Numbered from the stretch's first letter, positions 1 to 12,719 are shown. The stretch is 64,000 nucleotides of DNA from Asparagopsis taxiformis (GCA_030407315.1 JALQPE010001720.1:62001-126000); one strand, 5' to 3'. The notes: a model not told the origin generated them from the sequence alone. Program-made: numbers and translations.

Positions 1-150
1 TTCTTCCAACCGTTCGTTGAAGATTCGGTCAGCCCGATCTTGCAGGGTGTTAATCACCACGCCTTCTTCGGCGATCAGATCCGAATCGGATAAGTCGCTG
101 GCAGGCGCTATGTCCTCACTAGAGGGTCCCGTTGTAGGGTTACGAGGCAT
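1..150 (-). CDS. gag: Gag N-terminus of gypsy element B1 (partial, runs off left edge)
   Basis: The ATG is at 150-148 on the minus strand and the first 50 codons match the start of the B2 Gag at 22077 (MPRNPTTGPSSEDIAPASDL and onward). The rest lies outside the window. The product would be the structural Gag that packages element RNA. Only the N-terminal, probably helical, part is visible, so no functional motif can be checked. It sits 59 bases from the primer binding site, as in B2. Confidence 0.85.
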   Translation of the reverse strand, partial: MPRNPTTGPSSEDIAPASDLSDSDLIAEEGVVINTLQDRADRIFNERLEE

Positions 151-208
151 CGTGAAGATGATTGTGAAGGAAAATTTCTCTCAAAGAGACTTACCCGAGG
201 GTACAAGG

Positions 209-226
209 TTCTAGGTCGAGAGACCA
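209..226 (-). other. Primer binding site of gypsy B1
   Basis: On the minus strand this reads TGGTCTCTCGACCTAGAA, one base inside the end of the 5' LTR. The same 18 bases occur at the matching place in B2 (22001-22018) and in element A (12038-12055). The implied tRNA 3' end is ...UCGAGAGACCA. Confidence 0.8.
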
Positions 227-227
227 A

Positions 228-913
228 TGTAGCAGGTAGAAAATCCGCTAGAGCGGCAAACCACCCGACAGGTGTCCCGAGCCTCGGTAGAGGAAGTGGT
301 AGAGCAGATGAACCTTATAGGTACCCGGCGGGTAGTCTCGTAAGAGAGAAGGTGTCGTTACCCGGAGGGGGTTGTGCGACGAAGGGGTGCTCACGCGAGA
401 GGCGTATGGATAGAGCGAGTGACGTAATCCGTCGAGCTGTTGGCTAACCCTAAGGTTTTCCCGGAGAGGGGTTGAACAATAGGTATGCGAACACTGTTCC
501 AATGGGTCGTAATTCCACTTGAGTTTACGTTACTCTAGAAACCGTGCCTACTGGCTATTCCAGTGGCGTATTTATCCTAAGTCTACTGTAAGCTAGGGTT
601 AGTGGTTAGGAATAAATATCCAGTTATTGACCAACCAGAGCCCAGTTAACGGCACTCGCCTACCCGCGAGGTTATTGCCAGTTAGGCTTACATTGTAATG
701 TACAGCTGGTTAGCTTAAGTTAGAAATTTGCCCCTTGTGGGGTCTTGGCCGGGGCCGATGGGCCCGGATAGGGTTATTTGTCAGCCTTAGCTTGTCCCAA
801 GTATAGGAAACACGCCAGTTGGCTGGTGCCTTGTGATTGGCACATCCCTTAAGTGGGTACCCAATAGGGAAGCGACACGCCTCGATCGGCGAGGACCGCC
901 AGGCGGTACGACA
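228..913 (-). repeat. 5' LTR of gypsy element B1
   Basis: This is a 686-bp LTR with TG...CA ends, in reverse orientation (TGTCGTACC at 913 down to CTGCTACA at 228). It appears essentially identical to the B2 LTRs at 21314-21999 and 39842-40527. Open frames of 109 and 84 codons recur in all three copies only because the DNA is the same. The outer flank (CGGTC at 914-918) belongs to the insertion site of B2, not to a duplication of B1 itself, which reveals an inversion. Confidence 0.95.
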
Positions 914-918
914 CGGTC
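914..918. other. Displaced half of the B2 target-site duplication
   Basis: CGGTC on the plus strand is the reverse complement of GACCG at 40528-40532, directly outside the 3' LTR of B2. The two halves of one insertion site are now about 39.6 kb apart and in opposite orientation. The antisense gene of element A reads in frame across the rejoined site. Confidence 0.85.
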
Positions 919-2529
919 GTCGACTATATGCGTTCCGCCGAGGATACGTGGGGGCGGGCAGCCGGGCGTCGTTTCGCCAACGGGCCACCGGGATCGGAAC
1001 GTTACCAGATCCCGGCGTCGATACGTTGCGACCGCTCATGGTTGCGTGACGTCAACGACGCGATCTACGTCGATCGTATGGACGCCTTCCTGTGGAAGGG
1101 GACGCCCGAGGAACCGCCGTTCATCTCGGTGGCGTCCGTCTTCGTGTGTCCGCGGACATTTTCCGAAAGGCAACGTGCCGAATGGAAGACTGCTCTTTCG
1201 TTGAGCGTCATCTCCAAAAGCGTCGTGTCGTACGACGACCATTTCGCGCTCCGTCACGTGAACGCGGACGACTACCGCGTGTCGCACGCGTCAGCTCCGT
1301 GGGTCGTCCCGAGCGAGCTCTACTTCCCGCCGTTGCCGGAAGTAGTAGAGGAGTTTCCGTACCCCCGTGGGTCGTCCACGTTTCTACCACGCGTGGTACA
1401 TTATTTTACCGATGCCGTGAAGGACGCGCCTGCCCCCGTGAAGGAACGTTTCCTCATGGCCGTGGATATCGAACACGCAGCGATGCTCGCATGCTCGCTG
1501 TTCGTGGAACGTCGTGTGTTCGGGCGCGGGTGCCTACTGCCGGAGTCCACGTTGGACTTCCTGGCCGACTACGAGATGCTTCGTGCAATCCCGGTGGACG
1601 GTTCCGACACGTTCGTCTCCGTTACCAGCGCGTTGGCTGAGGCTCGCGGCGCCCTTGCGTTGGGGCCGGAGTATCGGGTTATACGTCCCGATTACGCAAG
1701 CGGCGATAACCAGGAGTTCGTCTCCGTGCGCAGCGATGGGGCTTACGTGCCGCGGGTCGCTTCCCGTTCCGAACGTCGTCGTGGCAATCGTACCGGTTAC
1801 TTCGGCGGTCTCGGGGGCAACGAGCGCCCCCGCGGGATGCGTTCTGGCCGTCGTGGCCATCAAAATGAAGCGCCGCGTGCGCCGGATCCTCGAGAGATCG
1901 TGCCACGCGAGGCGACGGGAGGGGGCAACGTTGCCCGCGTCAGTCGTCCGGATGTGGGCACGCCGGCCGAGCGCGCGCCACGCTTCGTGAGCCTAGACGA
2001 CCGCGTCTCCGATGAGGATGCCCGTCGGCTTCTCGGTACGTCGATGGCCGCTCCGCCTCGTGCGGACGGCTGGGTTATTTGTTCCCTCATCTCTTCCGTG
2101 GCTCGCGCAGCCGAAGAGTTCCGGGCCCAGACGTTGGACCTGACTGCCCGCTTGGCAACGGAACGCGCGATTTCCGAGCGTCTCGCCGCGGCGACTTGTA
2201 GTTACGCGCCGCCCGTTGGCGTTCGTAATGAACCTTACGGTTACGCGAGTGGCGGCGGCTTCGGCGACCCCGTCGGGTATGGTCACGCAGCGGCGTACCT
2301 GCCACGCGACCCCGCTTCGGCGCGCCCTTCGGATACACGCAGTCACGGGACTGCGGATCCTTACGCTAGGGATCCCGCGTCGCGTCGCGAGCGGGCCCCC
2401 GTGGTCACGCAGACCGTCGATCCGTACGCGCCGGGCTTCGTTCAGCCCAGTCGCAGCCGCAGCCACGATAGCCGCGGCGAAGGCCCTGGTCCGTATGACC
2501 CTGCGGGCAAGCGTTCTCGTCGCTACTAG
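914..2529 (+). pseudogene. Antisense accessory gene of gypsy A, C-terminal part
   Basis: This is an open frame of about 538 codons on the strand opposite to A's gag and pol, ending in TAG at 2529. It is the downstream part of a gene whose start is at 41142 on the other side of the B2 insertion; the frame is continuous across the target site (A-V-V-D-Y then M-R-S-A-E). It resembles the B2 antisense gene: DAIYVDRMD matches DALYVERMN, and NADDYRV matches NDYRV. The C-terminal third is rich in Arg, Gly, Pro and Ser (for example RSRSHDSRGEG), which suggests nucleic-acid binding. I recognise no domain. It is now cut off from its start by the insertion and inversion. Function unknown. Confidence 0.75.
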
Positions 2530-5022
2530 GTCGTTCCTAGGTTAGTTCGTAGGCCACGTCGGCTCTAGCATCGTGCTACTTCGTAAACTTCGTTTTGTTT
2601 CTTTGCGTAATCGCATGGCTCCGTTGAGCTTCGTAATTCACGTTTGGCAGGTCGTCTGCAGCGGGGGAGGGGTTAGCGTCAAGCCCCTCCCCACAATTTT
2701 TTGTTGTGGCGTCTACCCCGTCGGGTGTCGTATGGCTTACGTAGCCCGTGCTTCGAGTTCGCGGCGGCGCGTGCCCATTGGCAGGTTCGTAACACGCGCA
2801 ACTATTCGGCAAAGCGGCGGCGCGTAGCGGCGGCTTTTCACTGCGAGTGGTACGTTAACCTCGATCGTAGAGCCCGTTGGCGTGCGTATCATTTAGTAAC
2901 TAACTCGAAAATCGTTTCCGCCGTCGTTTCTCGTTCGGATAACCCGTCGGGTGTCTATTTCCGTTGAGCGTTCGAGCTCTTTAGCGCGTAGCACGTCGGT
3001 GCTAATTTTAATTTGCTCCGATGAGCTGGGCGACAAATTCGTCGAACGTCAGACCGACGCGCGCGTGAGTCGGTTTGACGTTCTACGCCGTGGCGTGTAC
3101 GCAGCAATTCGTCGCAGTACGTTGCGGTTTCGCTGACGACGTGGTTGCCGGCGGGCTTGGCTTTTCATATAGCCGTTGACGTCATTAGCGCCGTCGCGCT
3201 TCACGTTCCCGCGGCTTCACGTTGGCCAGTGGCGTTATCATTTTGTAACTACCTCGGAATTCGGTTCCGCTGTCGTTTCTTGTGCGGATAACCCCGTCGG
3301 GTGTCGAATTCCGTTGAGCATTCGAGCTCTTTGGCACGTAGCACGTCGGTGCCAATTTTAATTTTGCTCCGATGAGCTGGACGGAAAATTCGCCAAACGT
3401 CAGGCCGACTCGCGCGTGAGTTGGCTTGACGTTTCACGCCGTTGCGTGTACGCGGCAGTGCGTCGTGGTGCGTCGCGGTTCCGTTGACAACGTCTTTGCC
3501 GGCGGGCTTGGCTTTTCGTATAGCCGTTAACACCGTTAGCGAACATCGTTAGCGCCGTCGCGCTTCCCGTTCCCGCGGCTTCACGTTAGCCGGTGGCGCA
3601 ATCGTTGCGCTAGTCCGCTTCGCGTGGCGGCGTCGTTTGCCGCGGCGTCCGAGGAGCGTCTCGTTAGCTCATCCGTTATGTGGTGCGACGTGCACCTGGG
3701 CATACGTAATGCTCGCCCTCTACGCCGTTGCGTAATTTCGTTTATTCGACTTGCGAACCCGACGGGGACGCGATTGACGAAGTCGTTTCGCACGCCCGCG
3801 GGCGTTTGAGGCTGTTACGTGAGCCAGCCTTTCGTCGGCTCGTTGCCTTCAGCTGTGCCGTTTACGTTGGCTACCAGCTTGTACGCCGTCGCGTATTCGT
3901 ATTTCGTTTCGTGCGTTCGACCCGTAGTGTACGTCGTTATAGTTAGCGACGTCCGCGTACCTCGCTCGTCTCTTGGCCGACGTGGCACGAATGCGTACGA
4001 GGTTGAAGCTTCGTTAGCTTTTACGGTTGCGACGCGGACGTGCGCGTCTTAGTCTTCGTGACCGTACGTGGTCAACCCCTTTCGGGTTTGCTCGTGCGTT
4101 TCGACTAGCCGGCGGGCTTTTCGCTTTCGCGCGTCATTCGTTATGCCCGCGTGGCAGGACACCGTTGTGTCGTTCCGTGGTTGCCGTACGTGGCTACCGT
4201 GTTCGGCGTCGTGCCTCACGATGGCGATTCGGTTCGCCGTCCGTCGTCGCGGCCTCGTTGGCTCGTCGTTCGCACGCTTTACTCGCGCGCTTCGTGCGCT
4301 GAGACCCGTTGGTCTTGTTCGTCGGCTAACGTGTAGCTGCGTTCCGCTTCGTGCGGGAAGTTTCGTAATGAGGCCGTTGCCATCTTCGTTGGGGACGCGT
4401 CCGTCCTACGTCGTTTCTCCGCCTTCCGGCGTCACGTTGCCGTTAGCTCACGAGCTGTTGGCGTTGACCTCGTTGGTCGATGCGACTCGTTGTCAGCGGC
4501 TGTCCACGGGGACGTACGATGGCTCACGTGACATGCCAAAATTACGAAATTTTCGGGGCACGCGTGTCCCGAGATTTGGCCGGATTAGCGCACTGTAATC
4601 GGCCCGATTTTTCGTACCGTGCGTCCATGGCCCGCTGGCCCAAGTATAATTTTTCACGCAAAAAATCTGACGTGTTGTCCGTCCGTGGCCCGTGGTGTCG
4701 TCACTTTTGCCCGTGGGACGGTCAACACTGTCGAGCCAGTCGTGGCTCTTCACATCGTGTGAATCGTCCGCGCGTGGACTCGTCGTCCAATCTTTCGTTG
4801 GCGCTCGTGCCTCCACCAACGTATGATGTCGAAAACGAAAAGAGCGACGGCTCTAGCACGCATCGCGCCCCCCCAACGCAAGGGTGGACGTCCCGGCCAC
4901 TCGTTGTGCCTTCGCTTCTCGTTCGTGCGGCTCGTCGCCTTCGTTTGTTGCATCGTGCAACGTCGCGCACGCGTGTGCTTAACCCGACGCTCGTGTGCGT
5001 TTTCGGGGGCCGTCGTGGCCTT
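2530..5022. other. Non-coding spacer between pol and the antisense gene of gypsy A
   Basis: About 2.5 kb separates the convergent 3' ends of A's antisense gene and pol. It is full of short frames in all phases with Arg/Ser/Val-rich translations and no recognisable domain. It holds a ~355-bp tandem duplication (2880-3600). The equivalent spacer in B2 is much shorter. It probably contains the 3' end signals of both transcripts, but none could be assigned. Confidence 0.6.
2880..3600. repeat. Tandem duplication (~355 bp x 2)
   Basis: Unit 1 (about 2880-3235) and unit 2 (about 3236-3600) share long stretches in order: CGGATAACCC(C)GTCGGGTGTC, AGCACGTCGGTGC, GCTCCGATGAGCTGG and GCCGGCGGGCTTGGCTTTTC. 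The units are diverged by scattered substitutions, so the duplication predates the present insertion or belongs to the family. No coding potential was seen. Confidence 0.8.
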
Positions 5023-8000
5023 TCACGTTGTTGCTCGTCGCACGCGTGCGAAGTATCGAGAGACGCTCTCTTCAGATACGTTCCGGCGGGGCTCCCACGT
5101 AGGGTTACGATACCCGACCCACTTCACGAGGAAGTCTAGGGTGCCGTCATCGTTTACGCGATGGTTTAGTAGGTCGTCTACTACATACGCCGGACTGTCG
5201 CGGTTCTTGTCGAGGTCTGCCTCGGTGGCATCGTATGGCTCCAGCGGGGGCGCGTTCGCCGGCGTTGGCGCGTACGCAATGCGGTCCGAGTTGACACGTT
5301 CAACTACGTCTCCTCGTTGGATGACGAACGTCCGTACGTCGTTACGTAGTACGCGGAACGGTCCCAACGCGTGGTTTCCGAGCTTCGTGCCCTTCGTGGT
5401 CCCGTCCGTCGGGGTCGATGAATACGTATTCTCCCGCGCGGATGTTTCGATTCGAGACACGGACTCGTTTGTCGAAATTTCGTTTATAACGTGCCTGCGC
5501 GGCCGTCAGCGTTCGATACGCGTTATCCATCGTTGTGGCGAGCTCACGAACGTAAGTGGCTCGCCCTCCCCCGTCGGGTAGTTCGCGGTTCGTTACCGAC
5601 GTGTGTAGCGCCAACGGTGGCGGTGGATTCGTGAGAATCAAGTCGAAGGGCGTCGTGCCCGTGCTCGAATGCACATGCGTGTTGTACGCAAACGTTAACG
5701 CCGATGCGTATCGATCCCAGTCGTTCTGGTTTTCGTTCACGTAATTACGCAGCATGGCCAGGATCGTCCTGTTGTAACGCTCCACCTGCCCGTTCGTTTG
5801 GGGGTGGTACGTCGACGTAAAGACGTTCGTTACGCCAATCTCGTTGCAAACGCGCTGGAAGAACTTAGCAGCGAACTGCTTTCCGTTGTCGCTTATGAGC
5901 GTCCGTGGGGGTCCATACGAGAAGACCCACGCGTTGACGAACGCGCTCGCCATGTTGGCGGAATCGATATTTCGTAGAGGTACGACTCTAGTCAGCTTCG
6001 TGAAGCGGTCTGTTATCACGAGAATAAATCGGTTTCCACGCGTGGTCTTCGTCAGCGGACCTAGTATGTCGATACATAGGTCTCGCAGCGGCTCCGTAGC
6101 CGGGAATAAACGTAACGGGTTCGTCTGTTTGCGAAGATTCACGCGGTTCTTCGCACATCCAACGCAGTTTCGTACGGTTGCGTGGATGTCGGCGGCCATC
6201 GCGGGCCAGTAGTACGTCCTCCGTAGGGTATAGTACATACGCGTTTGTCCGGGATGTCCAGCGAGGACGTGGTGGTGCGTTAATTCCAGCAGCCGCGGCC
6301 GTAACGAAGCCGGAACAACGATTTGTGTACGTTCTTCGTCGTGAGGGTTCCGGCGTCGGAGTAAGCCATCGTGGCCTTCGAAGAATGCAGCGTCCTGCGT
6401 CTCGGATTGTCGTGTCAGTATCGTTTGACAGAACATGTCCTCGCGTTGAGCGTCGATAAGCTCATCCCTCGTAATGGGAAGCTGAACGTCAGCTGGTGGC
6501 ACGCGTGCCGAATCGTCTTCAGTAGCGCGCTGTTCGTCGAGGAAATCCGGTTCCTCGTCAAGAACGTCATCGAGCGACGCGTCGCTGTTGAACTCGAGGC
6601 CATCGTGGCCAGCCGTCGTGGCTGATGTTCGTTCATCACGAGTCTCGTTCGACGGGTCGTCGTGACCCCCGGCATTCGTCGCCTTTTTACGTACGGACGT
6701 CATTCGTCCCTGCCCATTTCGTGTGGGTTGCCGCCGACTGCGGGTCGTCACGAGGACCGCGTCCCCGTACGATGGTACGTCATCGTCAACGGGTCGACCG
6801 TCGTCATACGTAGATATCACACGTGATAAAGCGTCAGGTACCTGGTGCACGCGCCCAGGCCTGTACGTAACTTCGAAATCGAATTCGGCAATGCGTAGCC
6901 TCCATCGTAGTAGTCGTCCGGACGCGTCCGTCAACGTCATCAGCCAACGTAAGGCTTCGTGGTCCGTACGTACGGTGAACCGCTGACCCTCTACGTTGGG
7001 TCGGAGCGACGTTATCGCCCAGACGACGGAGTAGCACTCGCGCTCGGTCGCCGAGTAACCACGTTCGGTTTCGTTAAGGGTCTTCGACCAGTACCCAATC
7101 GGCACCCATTCGTTGGGCTTAACTTCGTTCTGCTGCTGGAGCAACGTAGCTCCCAGCTGATACGCCGACGCGTCGGTATCGATCATGAACGGACGTCCCG
7201 CCTTCGGAAGGTGCAATACTGGTGGCGACACCAGTATCGTCTTCAACGTTTCGAACGCATTCGTTTGCGCGTCCGTTGGGTTCGTCCAATCTTGGGAAGT
7301 GTCCTTCTTCAACATCGTGTTGAGTGGCCGAGCGATCTCGGCATACACCTTTACGAAGCGGCGGTAAACGTTGGCCGCTCCCAAAAACGATCGACATTGC
7401 GTCTTATCCCGCGGGAACGTAGCCGTACGAAAGGCCTCCTTGTTCCGAGCTGCGACGTGCAGCTTCCCTGGGGTGATCACGTGCCCCAGGTAGTCAACTC
7501 GTGGTTGAAAGAACGAGCACTTCGCGAGCTTTAACGTGACTCCTGCTGCGCGTAGCAGGGAAAGTACCTGGTCGACGTGACCCAGATGAGACTCGAGGTC
7601 TTTCGAAAAGACGATTACGTCGTCTAAGTAAACAAGGCACGATTGCCAACGTACTCCGGAGAGGATGATGTCCAACGTCCGCTGAAACGTAGCGGGGGCA
7701 TTTCGTAGCCCGAATGGCATTCGCACGTAGCGATACGTTCCCATGAAAGACGTAAACGTTGTCTTATCACGGTCCTCGGCGGAGACGGGCACTTGCCAGT
7801 AACCGGCGTTACAATCGAGTGTCGTGAAGATGGCGGCGTCGCCCAACGAATCAAGGCAGTCTTCCATACGAGGGAGCGGGTACGAATCAGCGATCGTTTT
7901 CGCGTTCAAACGCCTGTAGTCGACACAGAAACGTAAGGATCCGTCCTTCTTCGGCACCAACACGATTGGTGACGCCCATTCGCTGGACGCGGGTTCGATA

Positions 8001-9613
8001 ACCCCTTCGTTGAGCATCTTCGTGATCTGCTCCTCGGCTATCGTACGTAGAGCCGGACCCTGACGATAGGGCATTGAACGTATGGGCCGCATGCCCGGTT
8101 CGAGTTCGATTCGATGCTCCGTAGCATTGATTTCGCCGAGGCGTCCGCTCGTCCACATTGACGAATGTGTGGCTAGCATCTCGTGGATGCGCTTTCGTAA
8201 ATCCTCGTCGTCGAGGTGCGACAAATCGATTGTCGACTGCCAATTCGTGGCGGGGTCGTTCCCCTTTTCGTTGACCAACGGGTCTGGCGTTTCGTCGCCC
8301 AATCCGTTCGTATTTGTCCGCGTCGTCGCGTCGACTAACGGTAAGTTCAAAACCTTCGCGAGGGCTTCGCCGCCCTCACGCTTGAGTGGGACGATTCCCA
8401 ACGGGGAGCGTACCGCGTACGCAATCGTCGCGCCTTTCGGCAATTCGCGGTCCTTCTTCGTGAAGTTCGACACGATGATAGAGAACGTCTCTCTCGGTCC
8501 TACGTTGACCACTCCGTTGGCTATGCGCAGCCCATGCCGGAATTGCACCGACGCTTTCGGTTCGAGGAACACGAGTCCGGTCGCGTCCGTCGTCACGTTG
8601 ACGGTCCGTTGCGACATCGCCGGTACACGCGTGTACTTCGTCAGGCGAACCGAGAACGTTCGGCTCGGCCTATTCGAGGCCGCGTTACGCTCGCGTCGCT
8701 TCGGGTGTTCCACGTTTGGATTCGTCTCTTCCCCCTCCTCGTACGGAGTCGTCGTATCGCCTTCCGCGATAATGGGTATCGTATCTCTCCGATGGAGTTC
8801 GATTGTCTGCGCTCGACAGCGTATAGCATCGACATGCTTCGACATGAACGACGTACCCATTATAACGGGAACAGCCAGCGTGTTGGCTACGAAGAATTTT
8901 ACGCGGAACAGCGAGTTCCCCAGCCTGACACGAAGCAGGATGGCGCCTTCGATAGGCAAACGTCGCCCGTTGGCGTCTCCGAGCTTCGGTAGCTCTTCGT
9001 CACGTAGACAGCGGTCGACCCAGTCGTAGGGTAGTAAACTTGTTCGTATCAAGTTGTAGCCGCTGCACGTATCCATCGCGATGGTAATCGCCCTCATCAC
9101 GTTGAGGTCTAGTCCTATCGTTCCGGACACGATATAATGCTTCGAAGCAAGCAGGCACGTATGCCCGTCGAGGACCAACGGTTCGGTCCTGACCGGCGCG
9201 CGGTCTACGTCTTCGCTAGCGATTCGTCGCTTCACCGTATGAGCCCGTATGGCTTCTTTTGCGTCGACACGCTTCGTATAAGCCGCGTGCTTGGCTTTCT
9301 CGCGCTCGGAAGCGTCGTGCTTCCGGGTAGCGCGTCTCGCTCGTCTGCGAGGCTTCCTCTTCGTGTGAGGTTCGGTTGTCCCGTCGGACTTCGTTTCTTC
9401 CCCCACGTCGGGTGTCGTGTGACTCGAGTTGGCCTTCGCGGCCGTGAGCTTTACGTAACTCTCGTTCGTCCGTGAGCCTGCGGAGGACCAATCATCGACG
9501 TCGGTCTTCCCCCTTTTACGTAAGGGTTCAGGCGATGTGGGTGGCTCGTGACCTACATCGCCTGGTCGTTTTCCGGCGCGAGGCCGTTCGACACGTCGTC
9601 GTCGTGAGCCCAC
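5023..9613 (-). pseudogene. pol: Pol polyprotein of gypsy element A (with chromodomain, frameshifted)
   Basis: The 1423-codon frame (9613-5342) contains, in order, an aspartic protease (AMDTCSG, where DTG is usual), reverse transcriptase with the catalytic LVYLDDV motif, RNase H (IDTDAS and a later VRTDHEAL), the HHCC zinc finger of integrase (HHH..HPG..CVGC) and the integrase core (CIDILGP, LISDNG, NGQVERYN). The C-terminal chromodomain (VDDLL...FLVKWVGYRNPTWEPR) is in another frame (5023-5460), so one frameshift lies in the 5342-5460 overlap. The chromodomain would target integration to marked chromatin. There is no ATG near the start; the frame overlaps the end of gag by 60 bases in -1 relation, so a frameshift fusion is expected. 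The Cys in DTCSG and the late frameshift suggest an inactive copy. Confidence 0.9.
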
Positions 9614-11957
9614 GAAGCTCGTTCGTCATCGTGACTCGTTTCCACCTCGAGTGGTGTCTCGTCAGCGGAGGTCGTCACGTAGACTCCGCTGCGGCCATTA
9701 CGCTGGCCATTTCGTTCGTTCGCCCACGGGCGGGGGTCACGTCGGTCATTACGAAAGTCGCCGCGGCGCTGGTCGAAGGGCCTTCCCCCGTCACGATTGG
9801 GGTTTCGGAGTACCGTAGGCGGCGTGCCATACCTCCGCGAGGTCACGTTCCCTCGCTCACCAGGTCGTTCCTGGTTACGTTTGGCCATTCGTTGGCGGAA
9901 GTACTCAGCCTGACGTGGGTTGCTCTTCACGTGGAAGAGGCAGTACTTATACGCGAAAAAGATCCGTTGATCTGGCGTCAGACGCGGACACGTAAACGTC
10001 GAGTGGCCATCTTCGCGGCATGACCAACACGACAGCGTCCAGTAATCATTCGGGATTACGGAATGCGCTAATTGCGTCTGCTCGCTCGTGAGCTTCGGCA
10101 CGTCCTCGCATGGACGGTTCAATCGAGCTTCGAGCTCATCCGGCTTTTCGTTTGCCGTTTTCGTGTCGTTGGGCGGCGGCCCGTTCGTGAAGAGGATCGC
10201 CTCTAAATTCTCGGCAACGTGAGCCGCAGCGAGCGAAACGTCGTCATCGTCCCTCGCGGGGATGTTCGGGTTACCATCGTGGTAACTGGGCTCGCTAGCC
10301 CGTTCATTACGTAAGTACGCGGACTCATCGTAGTCCGCGAACTTCCTCGACTCGTGGTCGGAAATAGCCAACGTAGGCTTCACCGGAAACCGCACTTTCG
10401 GCTTCGCGGCTGACGCGACAGCTGCCGTACGTGCACGGAAGGTCGTTCCTTCGGCCGTCGCCAATCGTCTCACAACGGTGAGGTCGTTCCTCTCTCGTTC
10501 GGGAAGTGACCGGAGTCGTTCCGTCACGGCTGCCCGCGTCGAGGGCAGCAAACCACGTACGTAGTGGTGAACGAGGAGTCGATCCGTAAACACGTAGTTG
10601 CACGCCCGCGTGGCGGTGTCGAGTCTATCAGCGTACTGATTCTCGTCCTCGTTAGGACTCTGCGTGATCATCGTGACCTTTTCGTAGGCCTCCTGCAGCA
10701 CGTCGTCTTGCAGGTATCGTTTAATCAACGCGTTGATTACGTGAGGCCACGAGAACCTCTTCGTCGGATCAGTCGTGATCACGCCAGTCGTACACTGGGA
10801 ATCGTAGAACCGTCGGGCGTCCCCTTTGAGGAAGAAGTGCAGCGCACGTACTGCCACTCCCTCGCACACTCCGAGTGTGCTGAACCTATCACGTATTTGG
10901 GCGAGGAATCCGAGCAACGTAATCGGATTCCGGCCGGAGAACGGCTTTAACGTAGGGAAAAGTCCCTCCACCTCACGTTTGAGCTTATGTACGCTTTGAC
11001 TCTCGTTCACGTAGAGATGTTCACGTACATCGTTAAGTCGGTACATGCGGTACGACACCACGTTCGCAAATGCGTCGAGCATTGTCGTGTGCTCTGCCAA
11101 CTCGTGGCAAACGGGTCCGAGGGCGTTCCCTGGTAAGCGTACCGCGTCGGCACGTTCGTTTTCGTGGACTCGCGTGTCCGTCGTGCCGAACGTACCCAGC
11201 CACGGAATGTACGTCTCACGTGGCGGGGGAGCTCTCGTATCGAGTTGTGCAGCTCGTGCTGCGTCCGCCGACCGCGCGTGGTCTGGCGTGTCGTTAAAAC
11301 GTAATTGCCTTCGTGGCGTCTCGTTGGGGTTGGCGATGGCTCGTTGCACTGTCGCCCCCTTCCGTACGTTGTCGGGGTCGTCGGACCGGGTGTTGGTGGG
11401 TATCCTCCCGGAACGGCCGGGGAGGATTGCGAGTTATAGGCGCGCGAGCCTTCTTCGTAATTCGGATCGCTTCCGCTCGGCGGAGCGGAACGTCCGGCGA
11501 CGATTTCGTTGAATACTACGACAAACGAGTCGAGTCTTCCCTCCACGGCGGAGAGGCGGTTTCGTAAATCTTCGTTTTCCCGTTCGAGGGTCGCTGAGCG
11601 TTCACGTAACGCACGAGCTTCGCGCTCCGAGACTCCGAGTCTCTGCCTTACGGCTTCGCCGACGGCCGCGTCGCTCGCCCTTTCGATGTGACCCCGAAGG
11701 TCTTCGTACACTACGCGTAGTGCCGTGGGAGTCACGTTCCCTTCGTTGAGCTGACCGCGCGTTGCGGGGTCCATACTCACGGACTCAAACGGGCTTACCG
11801 TACGTGGTAGCTGGCCGATCGCCTCGATATCCGGCGGGATAGATCGATCAGTCGCGAAGATCGCTTCTGCTGACAAGGCCACGTCGGCTTCGGCGTCCGC
11901 TGACGTTGGCAACGGTTGCCTGGGCGACGCGCTGGAATTCGACACAGCGTAATTCAT
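9553..11957 (-). pseudogene. gag: Gag of gypsy element A (two overlapping frames)
   Basis: The ATG is at 11957 (MNYAVSNSS). The first ~200 codons include a probable coiled coil (LRERSATLERENEDLRNRL). The main retrotransposon Gag domain (KLKREVEGLFPTLKPFSGRNP) is in a second frame (11349 and upstream to 9553), so the reading shifts by -1 between about 11460 and 11330, where both frames are open. A CCHC zinc knuckle (CWSCREDGHSTFTC) near codon 470 of the second frame gives RNA binding. The end overlaps pol by 60 bases, again in -1 relation. Gag shells package the element RNA. The internal shift may be a mutation or a programmed shift; the sequence alone does not decide. Confidence 0.85.
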
Positions 11958-12037
11958 AGACCGTCGTCTGTAGCACGTAGCTTTTCGTTAACGTAAAAGA
12001 GCTCAACCTCGTTGGTTGTCGTTATGCTCGTAGCAAC

Positions 12038-12055
12038 TTCTAGGTCGAGAGACCA
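12038..12055 (-). other. Primer binding site of gypsy A
   Basis: Read on the minus strand it is TGGTCTCTCGACCTAGAA, one base from the LTR end. It matches the B element site over 18 bases, so both families use the same tRNA. The implied tRNA would begin CUCUCGA and end UCGAGAGACCA, similar in layout to yeast tRNA-Tyr (inference from memory of that tRNA). Confidence 0.8.
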
Positions 12056-12056
12056 G

Positions 12057-12719
12057 TGTGGAACGATAGTTCGTTAGACGTAGTAGCTGGTACGAGCCAG
12101 TGGACACGCTGTCCTTACGAAACGAAACGAGCAGTCCACCCGCTGGTGTTTGACTGTATTGTTAGAACGGTAGAAGGTAGAGTGGTTAGCGAGTAGACAC
12201 GAGCGTCACGACGCAACAATCCACGCGAGGATTACGTTAGCAAACGAGGTGGTACGTCACCGGAGGCGCTCTCCACCAAGCCCGGAGGCACTACACGCAA
12301 TCAGCCTTACGTGCGGCGATGGGTAGGGAGTACGCAGCTCGACGGAGACGAAGCCTCGCTAGGCAAAACGTAAACGTAAAACGTAGAAGTCAGTCGTAGA
12401 CTAGAGCCGTTGCTCGTTCGATGTATTGTCCCCTTTCCCTCCCGGCACGATGCCAATACCTATATGGCCACGATGGCATCGCTTTACAGTATAAACACTG
12501 TTCGTAACGTCCCCGAATGGGAAAGGACCTTGTGGGTCACACGTAGGACCCGTTGGTCCGTTGGCCGTTGCCAGTACGTTCGTTGCACACGTGTGCCGGT
12601 TGCGCGCGCGCATGCGCCAGCAATGTTCGTGCATTGCTGTCGCCGGTCGTGTCCGCCGAAATTCGAATTCCGCGGAAAACGTAAATATTTGCAATTTCGG
12701 AATTGCCACGTATACTACA
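12057..12719 (-). repeat. 5' LTR of gypsy element A
   Basis: A 663-bp LTR in reverse orientation with TGTAGTATACG at its start (12719) and TTCCACA at its end (12057). Its partner is the 664-bp LTR at 41738-42401; the two differ by only a few bases and small indels. Outside it, 12720-12724 gives CCTAC in element orientation, one half of the target duplication in gene P1. Confidence 0.95.

Noticed and set aside
4068..4598. Several Arg/Ser-rich frames in the gypsy A spacer
   Set aside because: No domain and no counterpart in B2; explained by base composition of the spacer.
9540..9620. Canonical -1 slippery heptamer at the A gag-pol overlap
   Set aside because: GGAAAAC is present in the overlap but does not follow the X-XXY-YYZ rule cleanly, so I report only the -1 frame relation.
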